From Pseudoduganella rivuli (GTDB lineage: Bacteria; Pseudomonadota; Gammaproteobacteria; Burkholderiales; Burkholderiaceae_D), in assembly GCF_009674485.1 (NCBI RefSeq), contig NZ_WKJJ01000005.1, forward strand, positions 124,001 through 188,000: a DNA stretch of 64,000 nt. Direction: 5' to 3'. Below are positions 1-7,072 of the stretch, piece after piece. Made by a program: the position numbers and the translations under genes. A model generated the notes under the pieces. That model saw only the letters and a program-made list of their open reading frames with translations, had not been told where the DNA came from and made no database searches. The first letter of the stretch is position 1, and each line of letters begins with the position of its first letter.

Positions 1-894
1 TTGCTGCACGGCGCGCAGTGGAATCTGCAAGGCGGCACTGGGCAGGTTGGCCGTCAGGCTGACACGCCAGGCCGAGCCCACGTCGGCGCGCTCTGGCACT
101 GACAGGAACACGCGCCGCAATCCGCCCGCTTCCAGCCTGGATGCGACACGCAGCACCTTGCCATCGAGCCGGACATCGCCGCTGCGCAGCAGCGCGGGCT
201 GTCCCGCCTTGGCTGGCTGGTCGCCCGGCACCAGCACCGACAATTCGCGTCCGGCGCCATCCAGCGTGAAGGCAGGCGCGCCCGGGCCCGTGCCTTGTCC
301 CGGCTCGACGTGGCGCGCACTGACCGTGCCATCCATGGGGGCACGCAGCCTGGCCTGTTCCAGTGACCAGTCGGCCGCATCGCGCTGGGCGTGTGCGCTG
401 CGCAGCGTGGCTTCGGCACTGCCCAGTTCGGCCTGGACCGCGTGCAGCTCGGCGGCGCTGGCGGCGCCGGATGCGCGCGCCGCCACGATACGGTCGTGGC
501 GTTGGCGCACTTCGGCCAGTTGCGCTTCGGCGCGGGCCAGGTCGCTGCGCGCCGTGGCCGTTTGCGCCGCCACTTGCTGCGGATGCAGTGTCGCCAGCAC
601 CTGGCCCGGGCGGACATGGTCGCCGGGTTCCACCAATACCGTGGCGACCTGGCCGGCCACGGCAAAAGACAATTCGGCCCGCTGTACGGCGCGCACTTCG
701 CCGACGAACTCCAGTTCGGCGCCGGCTTTCGGGGTGACGGTCACCACGTAGGCGGGGCGGGGCGGCTCGGCGTGGACGCCGGTGGCCGCAGGTTCGGAAC
801 AGCCGGTCAGGCTGAACAGGGGAAGCAAGGCGGGCACCAGGGCGGCGCGGATCAGGATACGCAGCGGATGCCGCGGGGAGGGACATTTTTGCAC
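1..894 (-). CDS. RND efflux periplasmic adaptor (HlyD/AcrA family) lipoprotein, C-terminus cut by window edge
   Basis: Adaptor linking an inner-membrane RND pump to an outer-membrane channel. The reading frame from a GTG at 894 gives an N-terminal signal sequence ending in a lipobox (LTGC, about residues 31-34), so it is probably anchored to the membrane by lipid. Next come the biotinyl-lipoyl-like half (VAGQVATVLVEPGDHVRPGQ), an alanine-rich helical hairpin, the returning lipoyl half (LRAPMDGTVSARHVEPGQ) and part of the beta-barrel. This matches the MexA/AcrA/MdtA layout. An in-frame ATG at 954 is a possible earlier start, but the GTG places the signal peptide correctly. The pump gene should lie beyond the left edge. 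The gene is divergent from the AraC-type regulator, so control from the shared intergenic region is possible. The family is clear; the substrate is unknown. Confidence 0.88.
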   Translation of the reverse strand, partial: MQKCPSPRHPLRILIRAALVPALLPLFSLTGCSEPAATGVHAEPPRPAYVVTVTPKAGAELEFVGEVRAVQRAELSFAVAGQVATVLVEPGDHVRPGQVLATLHPQQVAAQTATARSDLARAEAQLAEVRQRHDRIVAARASGAASAAELHAVQAELGSAEATLRSAHAQRDAADWSLEQARLRAPMDGTVSARHVEPGQGTGPGAPAFTLDGAGRELSVLVPGDQPAKAGQPALLRSGDVRLDGKVLRVASRLEAGGLRRVFLSVPERADVGSAWRVSLTANLPSAALQIPLRAVQQ

Positions 895-1012
895 GATGAA
901 TTCTTTCTGGGTGGTGGTCGATAGTGCGGCTGGCGCGGAATTGCCGGTCAGCATGGCCGCCACTGTAAGGCGCGGGGCTGTCGGACGGGGAGGGCAATAG
1001 CGGTAAGCACGG

Positions 1013-1029
1013 GGACAAAATAGGACAAA
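1013..1029 (-). promoter_or_regulatory. Putative regulator box: two TTTGTCC repeats, 10-bp period
   Basis: On the minus strand this reads TTTGTCCTATTTTGTCC, two direct copies of TTTGTCC one helical turn apart. The same core recurs upstream of 3126 and 5668. It lies 94 bp before the AraC-type gene, in the divergent intergenic region, which fits autoregulation by that protein. Seen by eye only; binding is inferred. Confidence 0.45.
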
Positions 1030-1122
1030 TGCGCTATCCAAGGGGGGCTGGAATGACCGGTACGGATGCGCCTGCGGTACAGTGTCGGGGACGGTCCTTA
1101 TCAACTTTTTCCGAGGTGTTGC

Positions 1123-2187
1123 ATGTCTCCCAACCAGCGCCGACGGCAGGACGACGTGGCGGACAAGCCGGCCGCCGTGGCCAATATCATCCCCAATATG
1201 GCGCGCGCGCTGCTGGGCTTGATCGAAGACCGGGGCTTGTCGCCGGCCCGGCTATGCCGCGGCATGGGTTTTACGTACCAGGATTTACTGCGGCACCAGG
1301 TGCTGCTGTCGTACCAGCAAACACGCGAACTGATCTTGCGGGCGCAGCGGCTGTTGCAAGACCCGGCCTTTGGCGTTGCCGTCGGCGCGCGGCAAACCCC
1401 CGTGTCATGGGGCGTGGCCGGGCTGGCGATGCTGACGTGCGAAACATTTGGCGAAGCGACGCAATATGTGGTGGCGCAGCAGGAAGCAGCGGGCGCGCTG
1501 GTGGAAAACTTCGTGGAAGTGCGCGGCAATGAACTGATGCTGGAAGTCCGGCCGCGCCGCTTTGATTTGCAGATCGAAGGGTTCCTGGCCGACGAGTCGC
1601 TGGCGGGGGCGCTGGCAATTTCCCGCTACCTGCTGGGCGCGGAACTGAGGCCGTTGCGGATCGACTTCACTCGGTCGGCGCCGGCCCATGACGAAATGTA
1701 CCGGCGGTATTTCCGCTGCCCGCTCCGGTTCAATGCGGACGTCAACCGCATGGTGCTGGAATCGCACTGGCTGGACGTGCGTTTGCCGGGGTATGACCGC
1801 ATCACGTGCAGCATGGTGCGGGAACAGTTGAATTCACTGCTGCACGTGCCGCCAGGACGTGACGACTTGCAGGAATCGGTTGCCAACCAGATGCGCTTCC
1901 GCACCGGACAGGCGCCCAGCCAGGTGCACATCGCGCAAGCCGTCAATGTCAGCGCGCGCTCGCTGCGGCGGCAGTTGAGCAGCCAGGGCGCCAGTTACCG
2001 GGCCTTGCGCGACGCCACGCGGTTCGAAGCGGCGCGCGATCTGCTCGCCCATTCGCAACTGTCGGTGGCGGCCATCGCCGAACGTATGGGATATGCGGAC
2101 GCGCGCTCGTTCCGGCGCGCGTTCAAGCGCTGGTCGGGCGTACTGCCCAGCGACTACCGTGACAGGCTGCCTGAGGCTGAGCACTAG
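1123..2187 (+). CDS. AraC-family transcriptional regulator (arabinose-binding-like N-domain, OruR type)
   Basis: DNA-binding regulator of about 354 residues. The N-terminal two thirds resemble the Arabinose_bd domain of OruR/ArgR-like AraC proteins (the LLSYQQTRELILRAQ region and the FRCPLRFNADVNRMVLE motif). The C-terminal 100 residues carry two HTH motifs; the second contains SVAAIAERMGYADARSFRRA followed by FKRWSGVLPSDYR, a strong family signature. I take ATG 1123 (MSPNQRR) as start; the frame is open to 1066 but those 19 residues are not family-like. It stands between the divergent adaptor gene and a TetR gene. TTTGTCC/TGACCTAA boxes upstream of this gene and of two downstream genes make it the best candidate activator of the following locus. 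The ligand is unknown. Confidence 0.9.
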   Translation: MSPNQRRRQDDVADKPAAVANIIPNMARALLGLIEDRGLSPARLCRGMGFTYQDLLRHQVLLSYQQTRELILRAQRLLQDPAFGVAVGARQTPVSWGVAGLAMLTCETFGEATQYVVAQQEAAGALVENFVEVRGNELMLEVRPRRFDLQIEGFLADESLAGALAISRYLLGAELRPLRIDFTRSAPAHDEMYRRYFRCPLRFNADVNRMVLESHWLDVRLPGYDRITCSMVREQLNSLLHVPPGRDDLQESVANQMRFRTGQAPSQVHIAQAVNVSARSLRRQLSSQGASYRALRDATRFEAARDLLAHSQLSVAAIAERMGYADARSFRRAFKRWSGVLPSDYRDRLPEAEH

Positions 2188-2215
2188 GCGCGGTCATTGC
2201 GGGTCGCTCCAGTTT

Positions 2216-2231
2216 TTGGTATACATACCAA
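2216..2231. promoter_or_regulatory. Palindromic operator TTGGTAT-AC-ATACCAA upstream of the TetR gene
   Basis: A perfect 7-bp inverted repeat with a 2-bp centre, ending 33 bp before the TetR-type start codon. Size, symmetry and place fit an autoregulatory TetR operator. No other copy was noticed in the window, though no exhaustive search was made. Confidence 0.6.
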
Positions 2232-2264
2232 ACATTGATTCACGCCCAACTTACCGGGAGCACC

Positions 2265-2942
2265 ATGACCGACGTTACCGTAACCCCTGTCCGCAAACGC
2301 CGCCCGAAAAGCGAAGCGATGGCGCCTGCCGCCGAGCGCAGCACGCGCGCCCAGGGCCAGCGCACCCGCACGGCGATTATCCGTGCCGCCCGCAAACTGT
2401 TGCTGGAAGGGGGCAGCCTGGAGTTTTCGCTGCGCGAAGTGGCCACCCGCGCCGGCATCAGCATCAGCAACCTGCAGTATTACTTCCCGTCGCGCCTGGC
2501 CGTGCTGCGGGCCGTGATCGAACCTGTGATCGAAGTGTATCTGCGCGACCTGGAGCGCGCGCTGGCAGGCGACACGGCGCCCCGCGACACCGTCATCGCG
2601 CTGCTGGAGCGGGGCTTGCGGGATTCCCGCAGCACGGAAACCGCCGCACTGCTGTGGCATTTCATTTCGCTGGCCGCCATCGATGACGAGTGTTCGCGGC
2701 TGCTGGATGACTGGTACGAGGCGCTGACGCGCGGCGTGGCCAAGCTGGTGCGGGCGCAGAACCCGAACATTACACAGGCCGACAGCCTGCACCGCGCCAC
2801 GTTGATGATCGCCATGGTCGATGGCCTGAGCCTGCAACTGGGGGCAGGGCGCCGCAAGCGCGAATATACGCGGGGCCTGGAAACCAAATTCCTCACGATG
2901 GTCGATTGCCTGCTGCGGCTGGACGCTCCCAAAGCAGCGTAG
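2265..2942 (+). CDS. TetR/AcrR-family transcriptional regulator
   Basis: Regulator of about 225 residues. After a basic, disordered N-terminus, the TetR HTH spans roughly residues 32-85: RTRTAIIRAARKLLLEGG, FSLREVATRAGISISNLQYYFPSR. The C-terminal helical ligand domain is typical but gives no clue to the effector. ATG 2265 is chosen because GGGAG lies 5-9 bp upstream; the frame extends to 2235 without such a site. A palindromic operator lies just upstream and a strong terminator just downstream, so it is a single-gene unit. It precedes an acyl-CoA dehydrogenase, and regulators of this type often respond to acyl-CoA or lipophilic compounds; that role is inferred. Confidence 0.9.
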   Translation: MTDVTVTPVRKRRPKSEAMAPAAERSTRAQGQRTRTAIIRAARKLLLEGGSLEFSLREVATRAGISISNLQYYFPSRLAVLRAVIEPVIEVYLRDLERALAGDTAPRDTVIALLERGLRDSRSTETAALLWHFISLAAIDDECSRLLDDWYEALTRGVAKLVRAQNPNITQADSLHRATLMIAMVDGLSLQLGAGRRKREYTRGLETKFLTMVDCLLRLDAPKAA

Positions 2943-2966
2943 ACCGGGCAACCGTTCCATCCCAAC

Positions 2967-2996
2967 AACGACAGGCCGCGGCCTGTCGTTTTTTTT
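2967..2996 (+). terminator. Rho-independent terminator after the TetR gene
   Basis: A perfect inverted repeat AACGACAGGCC-GC-GGCCTGTCGTT whose 3' end runs into an eight-T tract. It separates the TetR unit from the promoter region of the catabolic series. Confidence 0.9.
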
Positions 2997-3004
2997 CTCA
3001 TATG

Positions 3005-3065
3005 TTTGTACGTTTGTCCTAAAAAGTGTTTGTACTAGTGACCTAAGTTTTGTATTATGACCTAA
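3005..3065 (+). promoter_or_regulatory. Regulatory box cluster before the acyl-CoA dehydrogenase gene
   Basis: Contains TTTGTACGTTTGTCCTAA (3005-3022), a second TTTGTAC, and two TGACCTAA copies (3039-3046 and 3058-3065) 19 bp apart. The first 18 bp recur exactly at 5600, and a GTCCTAA/GACCTAA pair with the same 19-bp spacing is found there. This looks like direct-repeat half-sites for an AraC-type activator next to the promoter. The DNA here is AT-rich compared with its surroundings. Confidence 0.55.
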
Positions 3066-3125
3066 CAATGACGCAGCTTAACCGGGACGCACTATCCGGT
3101 TGCCAACTTTGATAGGAGACCCAAA

Positions 3126-4415
3126 GTGATACGACTGTATAAATCCACTGCGCTGCCGCTGGCAGGCCTGACGGGCTTTGAAACGCCGCTCAGCGAAGAA
3201 GAAAATGCGATCCAGCACACGGTGCATCGCTTTGCCCGCGACGTGCTGCGCCCGGTTGGCCGCGAGCTGGACCGCATGAAGGCGGAAGACGTGATTGCCG
3301 CTGGTTCGCCGTACTGGTACGCGATGATGGAAAGCGCCAAGCTGGGCCTGGATCCGCAACTGATCGCGCAATTCCCGCCGGAAATGGCGGTGCGCATCGA
3401 ATCGATCATCGGCGAAGAGTTCGGTTGGGGCGATTCCGGCCTGGGCGTTTCGCTGGGCGCCGCCACCGCGCCGCTGATGATGGCGCACGCGACAGGCAAC
3501 CAGGAATTGATTGACTTGTGCACCGGCAAGATCGGCTGCTGGATGAATACGCAGCCGGACCGCGGTTCCGATGCCGCCATCTTGTACCGCCAGGAATTGG
3601 CGACCGGCGGCAAGCAGCCGGTCGGCAACATCACGGCGAAAGTCGGCGCCGATGAAATCATCATCAATGGCCAGAGTTCCGCGTGGGTGTCGAACGGTTC
3701 CGTGGCACAGGTGGCGCTGGCCTATATGGCGGCCGATTATGGCGACGGTTTTTATGGCGACGGAGAGCGCAGCCAATTCACCAACGGCATTGCGCTGATT
3801 ATCCCGCTCGACTTGCCCGGCATTTCGCGCGGCAAGCCATTGGACAAGATCGGCCAGCGCGCGTTGCCGCAAGGCGAAATTTACTTTGACAACGTCAAGG
3901 TGCCGAAGCGCTTCGCGATTGCGCAAAAGGATGACTACCTGGGCAACCTGGCGTCGATGTGGTCCTACGCGGGGACGCACATGTGCCAGGTGTTCGTGGG
4001 CACGGCGCGCGCCGCGTTCGAGCTGGCGCTGGAATACACGCATGAGCGCAAACAGGGCGGCGCACTGCTGATCGACCACCAGATGACGCACTGGCGCATC
4101 GGCGACATGCTGCGCCGCCTGGAAATGGCGCGCGCCATTGCCCGCCGCAGCCTGGCGTTTGCCCGCATGTCGCCGCAAAGCCACCCATACGCGACGGCGC
4201 AGGCCAAGGTCAGCACGACGGAAGAAGCCATGAAAATCACCCACGAAGCTTTCCAGCTGATGGGTGCCAATGCCACCACCCTGGAATACCCAATTGAAAA
4301 GCTGTTCCGCGATGTGCGTTCCGCGCTGATCGAGGATGGCGAGAACTACGTGCTCACGGCGCGCCTCGGCGTGCTTGCATCGCAGCTGTATCAGAACGGC
4401 TGGACGCGCGAGTAA
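3126..4415 (+). CDS. Acyl-CoA dehydrogenase family protein
   Basis: FAD-dependent dehydrogenase of 429 residues, expected to introduce an alpha-beta double bond in an acyl-CoA. The N-terminal helical domain, central beta domain (GCWMNTQPDRGSDAA, then a SSAWVSNGSVAQVALAYM segment) and C-terminal helical domain follow the family. Near the end, QLMGANATTLEYPIEKLFRDVR is the usual signature. The start is GTG 3126, preceded by GGAGA; the DUF1329 gene has the same GGAGACC-AA-GTG layout. First gene after the box cluster at 3005-3065. It may act on the CoA ester made by the ligase encoded at 18026, feeding the thiolase at 19645. Substrate chain or ring type cannot be read from sequence. Confidence 0.93.
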   Translation: MIRLYKSTALPLAGLTGFETPLSEEENAIQHTVHRFARDVLRPVGRELDRMKAEDVIAAGSPYWYAMMESAKLGLDPQLIAQFPPEMAVRIESIIGEEFGWGDSGLGVSLGAATAPLMMAHATGNQELIDLCTGKIGCWMNTQPDRGSDAAILYRQELATGGKQPVGNITAKVGADEIIINGQSSAWVSNGSVAQVALAYMAADYGDGFYGDGERSQFTNGIALIIPLDLPGISRGKPLDKIGQRALPQGEIYFDNVKVPKRFAIAQKDDYLGNLASMWSYAGTHMCQVFVGTARAAFELALEYTHERKQGGALLIDHQMTHWRIGDMLRRLEMARAIARRSLAFARMSPQSHPYATAQAKVSTTEEAMKITHEAFQLMGANATTLEYPIEKLFRDVRSALIEDGENYVLTARLGVLASQLYQNGWTRE

Positions 4416-4475
4416 CAGGCCAGGCCCATGCGCGCGCTGGCTGTCCAATTTGACCTTAACCTGTGGGGAATAGTG

Positions 4476-5144
4476 ATGGAACTGCAGTACTACATGCTTT
4501 GTCTGGCAACGACCATCCTGGTGGCGATTTCCGCCACCTATGGTGTGAAGTTCCTGAAGAAGCGCAATTACCTGCTCGGCTTCGAGTGGCTGATCGTAAC
4601 CTTCTCGGCAACGAATGCGCTAGTGTTCTTCCTGCTGGATATCAAGGGCGCGTACAGTATTTCGTACTTCTGCGACGCATTTTCGCGCGGCTTCGGTATT
4701 CCACTGGTGGCAGTGGCGGGATTGATGGCCGTGACGCATGCGTTCCGTCCGACCGTGCTGGCCGACTTGGCGATTTTTGCGCTGGCCGCCGCGGGCGGCG
4801 TCGTGCTGGTGGCGTGCGATGCCGTGGCGCCTGTCAAACCGTACTTCTACGTGGCCACGTGGAGCGCGTTTTCCATTTACTTCGGCTACTTTGCCAAAAG
4901 ATTGCTGAGCGCCGGGCAGGGCGGTCAGGCGCTGGGCATCGTGGTCGCGCTGGTGGCCGCGCAGGCCATTGCCGTGATTTACGACTTCTTCCCGATCCCT
5001 GGTGACCACGAACACATGATGTTCTATACGCTGGCCGAACTGACGTGGGCTTACCTGTGCGCCCAGACCTATTACGCTTATTGCGCACTGGAGCGGGCGG
5101 AACAGCCAACCCTGGCTGATTATGAACGCCAGCAATTTGCCTGA
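4476..5144 (+). CDS. Polytopic membrane protein, about seven TM helices, unknown function
   Basis: About 222 residues, mostly hydrophobic. I count seven membrane segments: an N-terminal one (YYMLCLATTILVAIS), then segments around FEWLIVTFSATNALVFFLL, IPLVAVAGLMAV, DLAIFALAAAGGVVLV, FYVATWSAFSIYFGYF, ALGIVVALVAAQAIAVI and a final one rich in Tyr/Cys/Ala. The frame opens at 4428, but ATG 4476 has GGGGAA upstream and begins at the first helix. It lies between an acyl-CoA dehydrogenase and RidA in the same direction with short gaps, so it is probably co-transcribed. I do not recognise the family; a transporter or sensor accessory role is possible. Confidence 0.75.
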   Translation: MELQYYMLCLATTILVAISATYGVKFLKKRNYLLGFEWLIVTFSATNALVFFLLDIKGAYSISYFCDAFSRGFGIPLVAVAGLMAVTHAFRPTVLADLAIFALAAAGGVVLVACDAVAPVKPYFYVATWSAFSIYFGYFAKRLLSAGQGGQALGIVVALVAAQAIAVIYDFFPIPGDHEHMMFYTLAELTWAYLCAQTYYAYCALERAEQPTLADYERQQFA

Positions 5145-5171
5145 CCCCTAATCCAAACAAGAGAGATGACC

Positions 5172-5579
5172 ATGACCGACAAACGCGTAGCGATTATCCC
5201 GCCAGCCACCCAGGCGATGTACGACACCTACCACTTCGCTCCCGCCACCCGGGTGGGCAATTTGATCTGGGTGTCCGGCCAGGTCGGCCTGGACGCCGAC
5301 ATGCGTCCCGCCGACGGCATCGAAGCGCAGGCACGCATTGCGTTCTCCGCCGTGCAAGGCCTCCTGGCGGCGGCCGGCGCCACGCTGGCCGATGTGGTGG
5401 AACTGACGACGTTCCATACGGCGCTGCAGCAGGACATCCAGACCTTTTCCAAGGTCAAGGATGAATTCTTCCCGGACCGCTACCCATCGTGGACTGCCGT
5501 GGGCTTGAGCGAACTGGCCTTGCCTGGACTTTGCGTTGAAATCCGCGCCGTGGCAGTGAGAGGCAGCGGGGCGCTCTAA
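5172..5579 (+). CDS. RidA/YjgF family enamine/imine deaminase
   Basis: Small trimeric enzyme of about 135 residues that hydrolyses reactive enamine/imine intermediates to ketones and ammonia. Family features are visible: the early VGNLIWVSGQVGLD strand, LAAAGATLADVVELTTFH in the middle, and a C-terminal LALPGLCVEIRAVAV segment holding the conserved arginine. ATG 5172 is preferred over ATG 5166 because AAGAGAG is then properly spaced. Its place among three flavin-dependent amine-oxidase-like genes is informative: those enzymes release imines, and RidA would remove them. That link is inference from context. Confidence 0.92.
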   Translation: MTDKRVAIIPPATQAMYDTYHFAPATRVGNLIWVSGQVGLDADMRPADGIEAQARIAFSAVQGLLAAAGATLADVVELTTFHTALQQDIQTFSKVKDEFFPDRYPSWTAVGLSELALPGLCVEIRAVAVRGSGAL

Positions 5580-5599
5580 GCCATTTTTTTAAACTAAAG

Positions 5600-5636
5600 T
5601 TTGTACGTTTGTCCTAAGTTTGGCTGTTTGACCTAA
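5600..5636 (+). promoter_or_regulatory. Second copy of the regulatory box, before the DUF1329 gene
   Basis: TTTGTACGTTTGTCCTAA at 5600-5617 is identical to 3005-3022, followed by TGACCTAA at 5629-5636. The GTCCTAA and GACCTAA cores are 19 bp apart, and the start codon is 31 bp beyond. It implies a second, co-regulated promoter inside the gene series. Confidence 0.55.
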
Positions 5637-5667
5637 ATATTGATAGTGAATCGATAAGGAGACCAAG

Positions 5668-7044
5668 GTGAACCTCAAGACGATGTTTTTCAGCGTATCG
5701 CTGGCGCTGGGCGGCGCGGCCGCAGTGACTGCCGCGCTGGCCGCGTCCGAGCAGGATGCGGCCCGGCTGGGCAAGGACTTGACCCCGGTGGGAGCGGAAC
5801 GGGCCGGCAACAAGGACGGCACGATTCCGGCATGGACCGGCGGCGACATGAAAGCGCCGGCCGGCTGGAAGACGGGCGCGCCGCGTCCCGACCCGTATGC
5901 GAACGACAAGCGCCTGTTCGCCATCGACGCTTCCAATGTCGACCGCTACAAGGACAAGCTGGCTCCGGGCCAGCTGGAAATGATCAAGTCCATTCCCGGC
6001 TATCGCATGGATGTGTTCCAGTCGCGCCGCTCGTGCGGCTACCCCGACTTCTTCTACGAGCGCACGAAAAAGAATGCGGCCAGCGCCAGGCTGGGCGCCA
6101 ACGGCAACGACATTGCCGAAGCGCTGGGCGCCGCCGTGCCATTCCCGGTGCCGCACAACGGCGCGGAAGCCGTATGGAACCACAAGCTGCACTGGCGCGG
6201 CGAAGGCTTCACCATCACCCACGCCGGGTTCATACCACCGAAGGGCAGCGACAGTATCGGCGAAGCCATCGTGCAGGAAGAATCGGAAATGTCGCCGATG
6301 TGGTCGCCATCGAACAAGGGCGTCGCGGACGCCAAGGGGATCGAATACCAATTGCTCAACGTCTTCACGGGCCCGCCATCGATCGCCGGCGACGCGACGT
6401 TGGCGCAATACAACGTGGGCAAGCCAAATGATGTGTGGCTGTATTTCTCCAGCCAGCGCCGCGTGCGCCGCGCGCCGACGTACCAGTATGACTCGCCGCA
6501 GTTGAACACGGAAAACCTGCTGGTGGTGGACCAGTACATGCAATTCAATGGTCCGCTGGACCGCTATGACTGGAAGCTGGCCGGCAAGAAGGAAATGTAC
6601 GTGCCCTACAACACGTACCGCCTGAACTCCCCTGCCAACAAGGTGGACGACGTGGTCAAAGCCAAATTCTTCAGCCGCGACCATTCCCGCTATGAACTGC
6701 ACCGCGTGTGGGTGGTGGAGGCGACGCTGAAGGAAGGCATGCGCCATATGTTCCCGAAACGCACGCTCTACATCGATGAAGACACGTGGATGATCCTGGT
6801 CGCCGACATGTATGACGCGCAGGGCAAGGTGTGGCGCACTGCCGAGATGGGCCCGTACATGGCGTGGGAAGTGCCGGCATGCGTGTGGGCCGCCAACGCC
6901 AGCTACGACCACGTGACGCGCCGCATGGTGCTGGACCGCGTGCTGGCCGGCCGCAAGGAACCGGACTGGCTGGCCGCCCGCGAAGGCCGCCTGAAGGAAG
7001 CCGTTTTCGAACCGGATGGCTTGCGCCGCGCCACCACACGATAA
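5668..7044 (+). CDS. DUF1329 family protein (LolA/LolB-like fold, periplasmic or outer-membrane associated)
   Basis: 458 residues with an N-terminal signal peptide (MFFSVSLALGGAAAVTAALAA). The mature start SEQDAARLGKDLTPVGAERAGNKDGTIPAWTGG is a clear DUF1329 hallmark, and later segments (YLDED-type strand TLYIDEDTWMILVADMYDAQG) agree. DUF1329 proteins are normally encoded next to DUF1302 barrels, MMPL pumps and YCF48 proteins, as here, and are thought to work with lipophilic compounds at the outer membrane; the exact role is unproven. The start is GTG with a GGAGA site, after its own box cluster. Confidence 0.9.
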   Translation: MNLKTMFFSVSLALGGAAAVTAALAASEQDAARLGKDLTPVGAERAGNKDGTIPAWTGGDMKAPAGWKTGAPRPDPYANDKRLFAIDASNVDRYKDKLAPGQLEMIKSIPGYRMDVFQSRRSCGYPDFFYERTKKNAASARLGANGNDIAEALGAAVPFPVPHNGAEAVWNHKLHWRGEGFTITHAGFIPPKGSDSIGEAIVQEESEMSPMWSPSNKGVADAKGIEYQLLNVFTGPPSIAGDATLAQYNVGKPNDVWLYFSSQRRVRRAPTYQYDSPQLNTENLLVVDQYMQFNGPLDRYDWKLAGKKEMYVPYNTYRLNSPANKVDDVVKAKFFSRDHSRYELHRVWVVEATLKEGMRHMFPKRTLYIDEDTWMILVADMYDAQGKVWRTAEMGPYMAWEVPACVWAANASYDHVTRRMVLDRVLAGRKEPDWLAAREGRLKEAVFEPDGLRRATTR

Positions 7045-7072
7045 GCACACGACAACACAGGGAGAGATGGGG

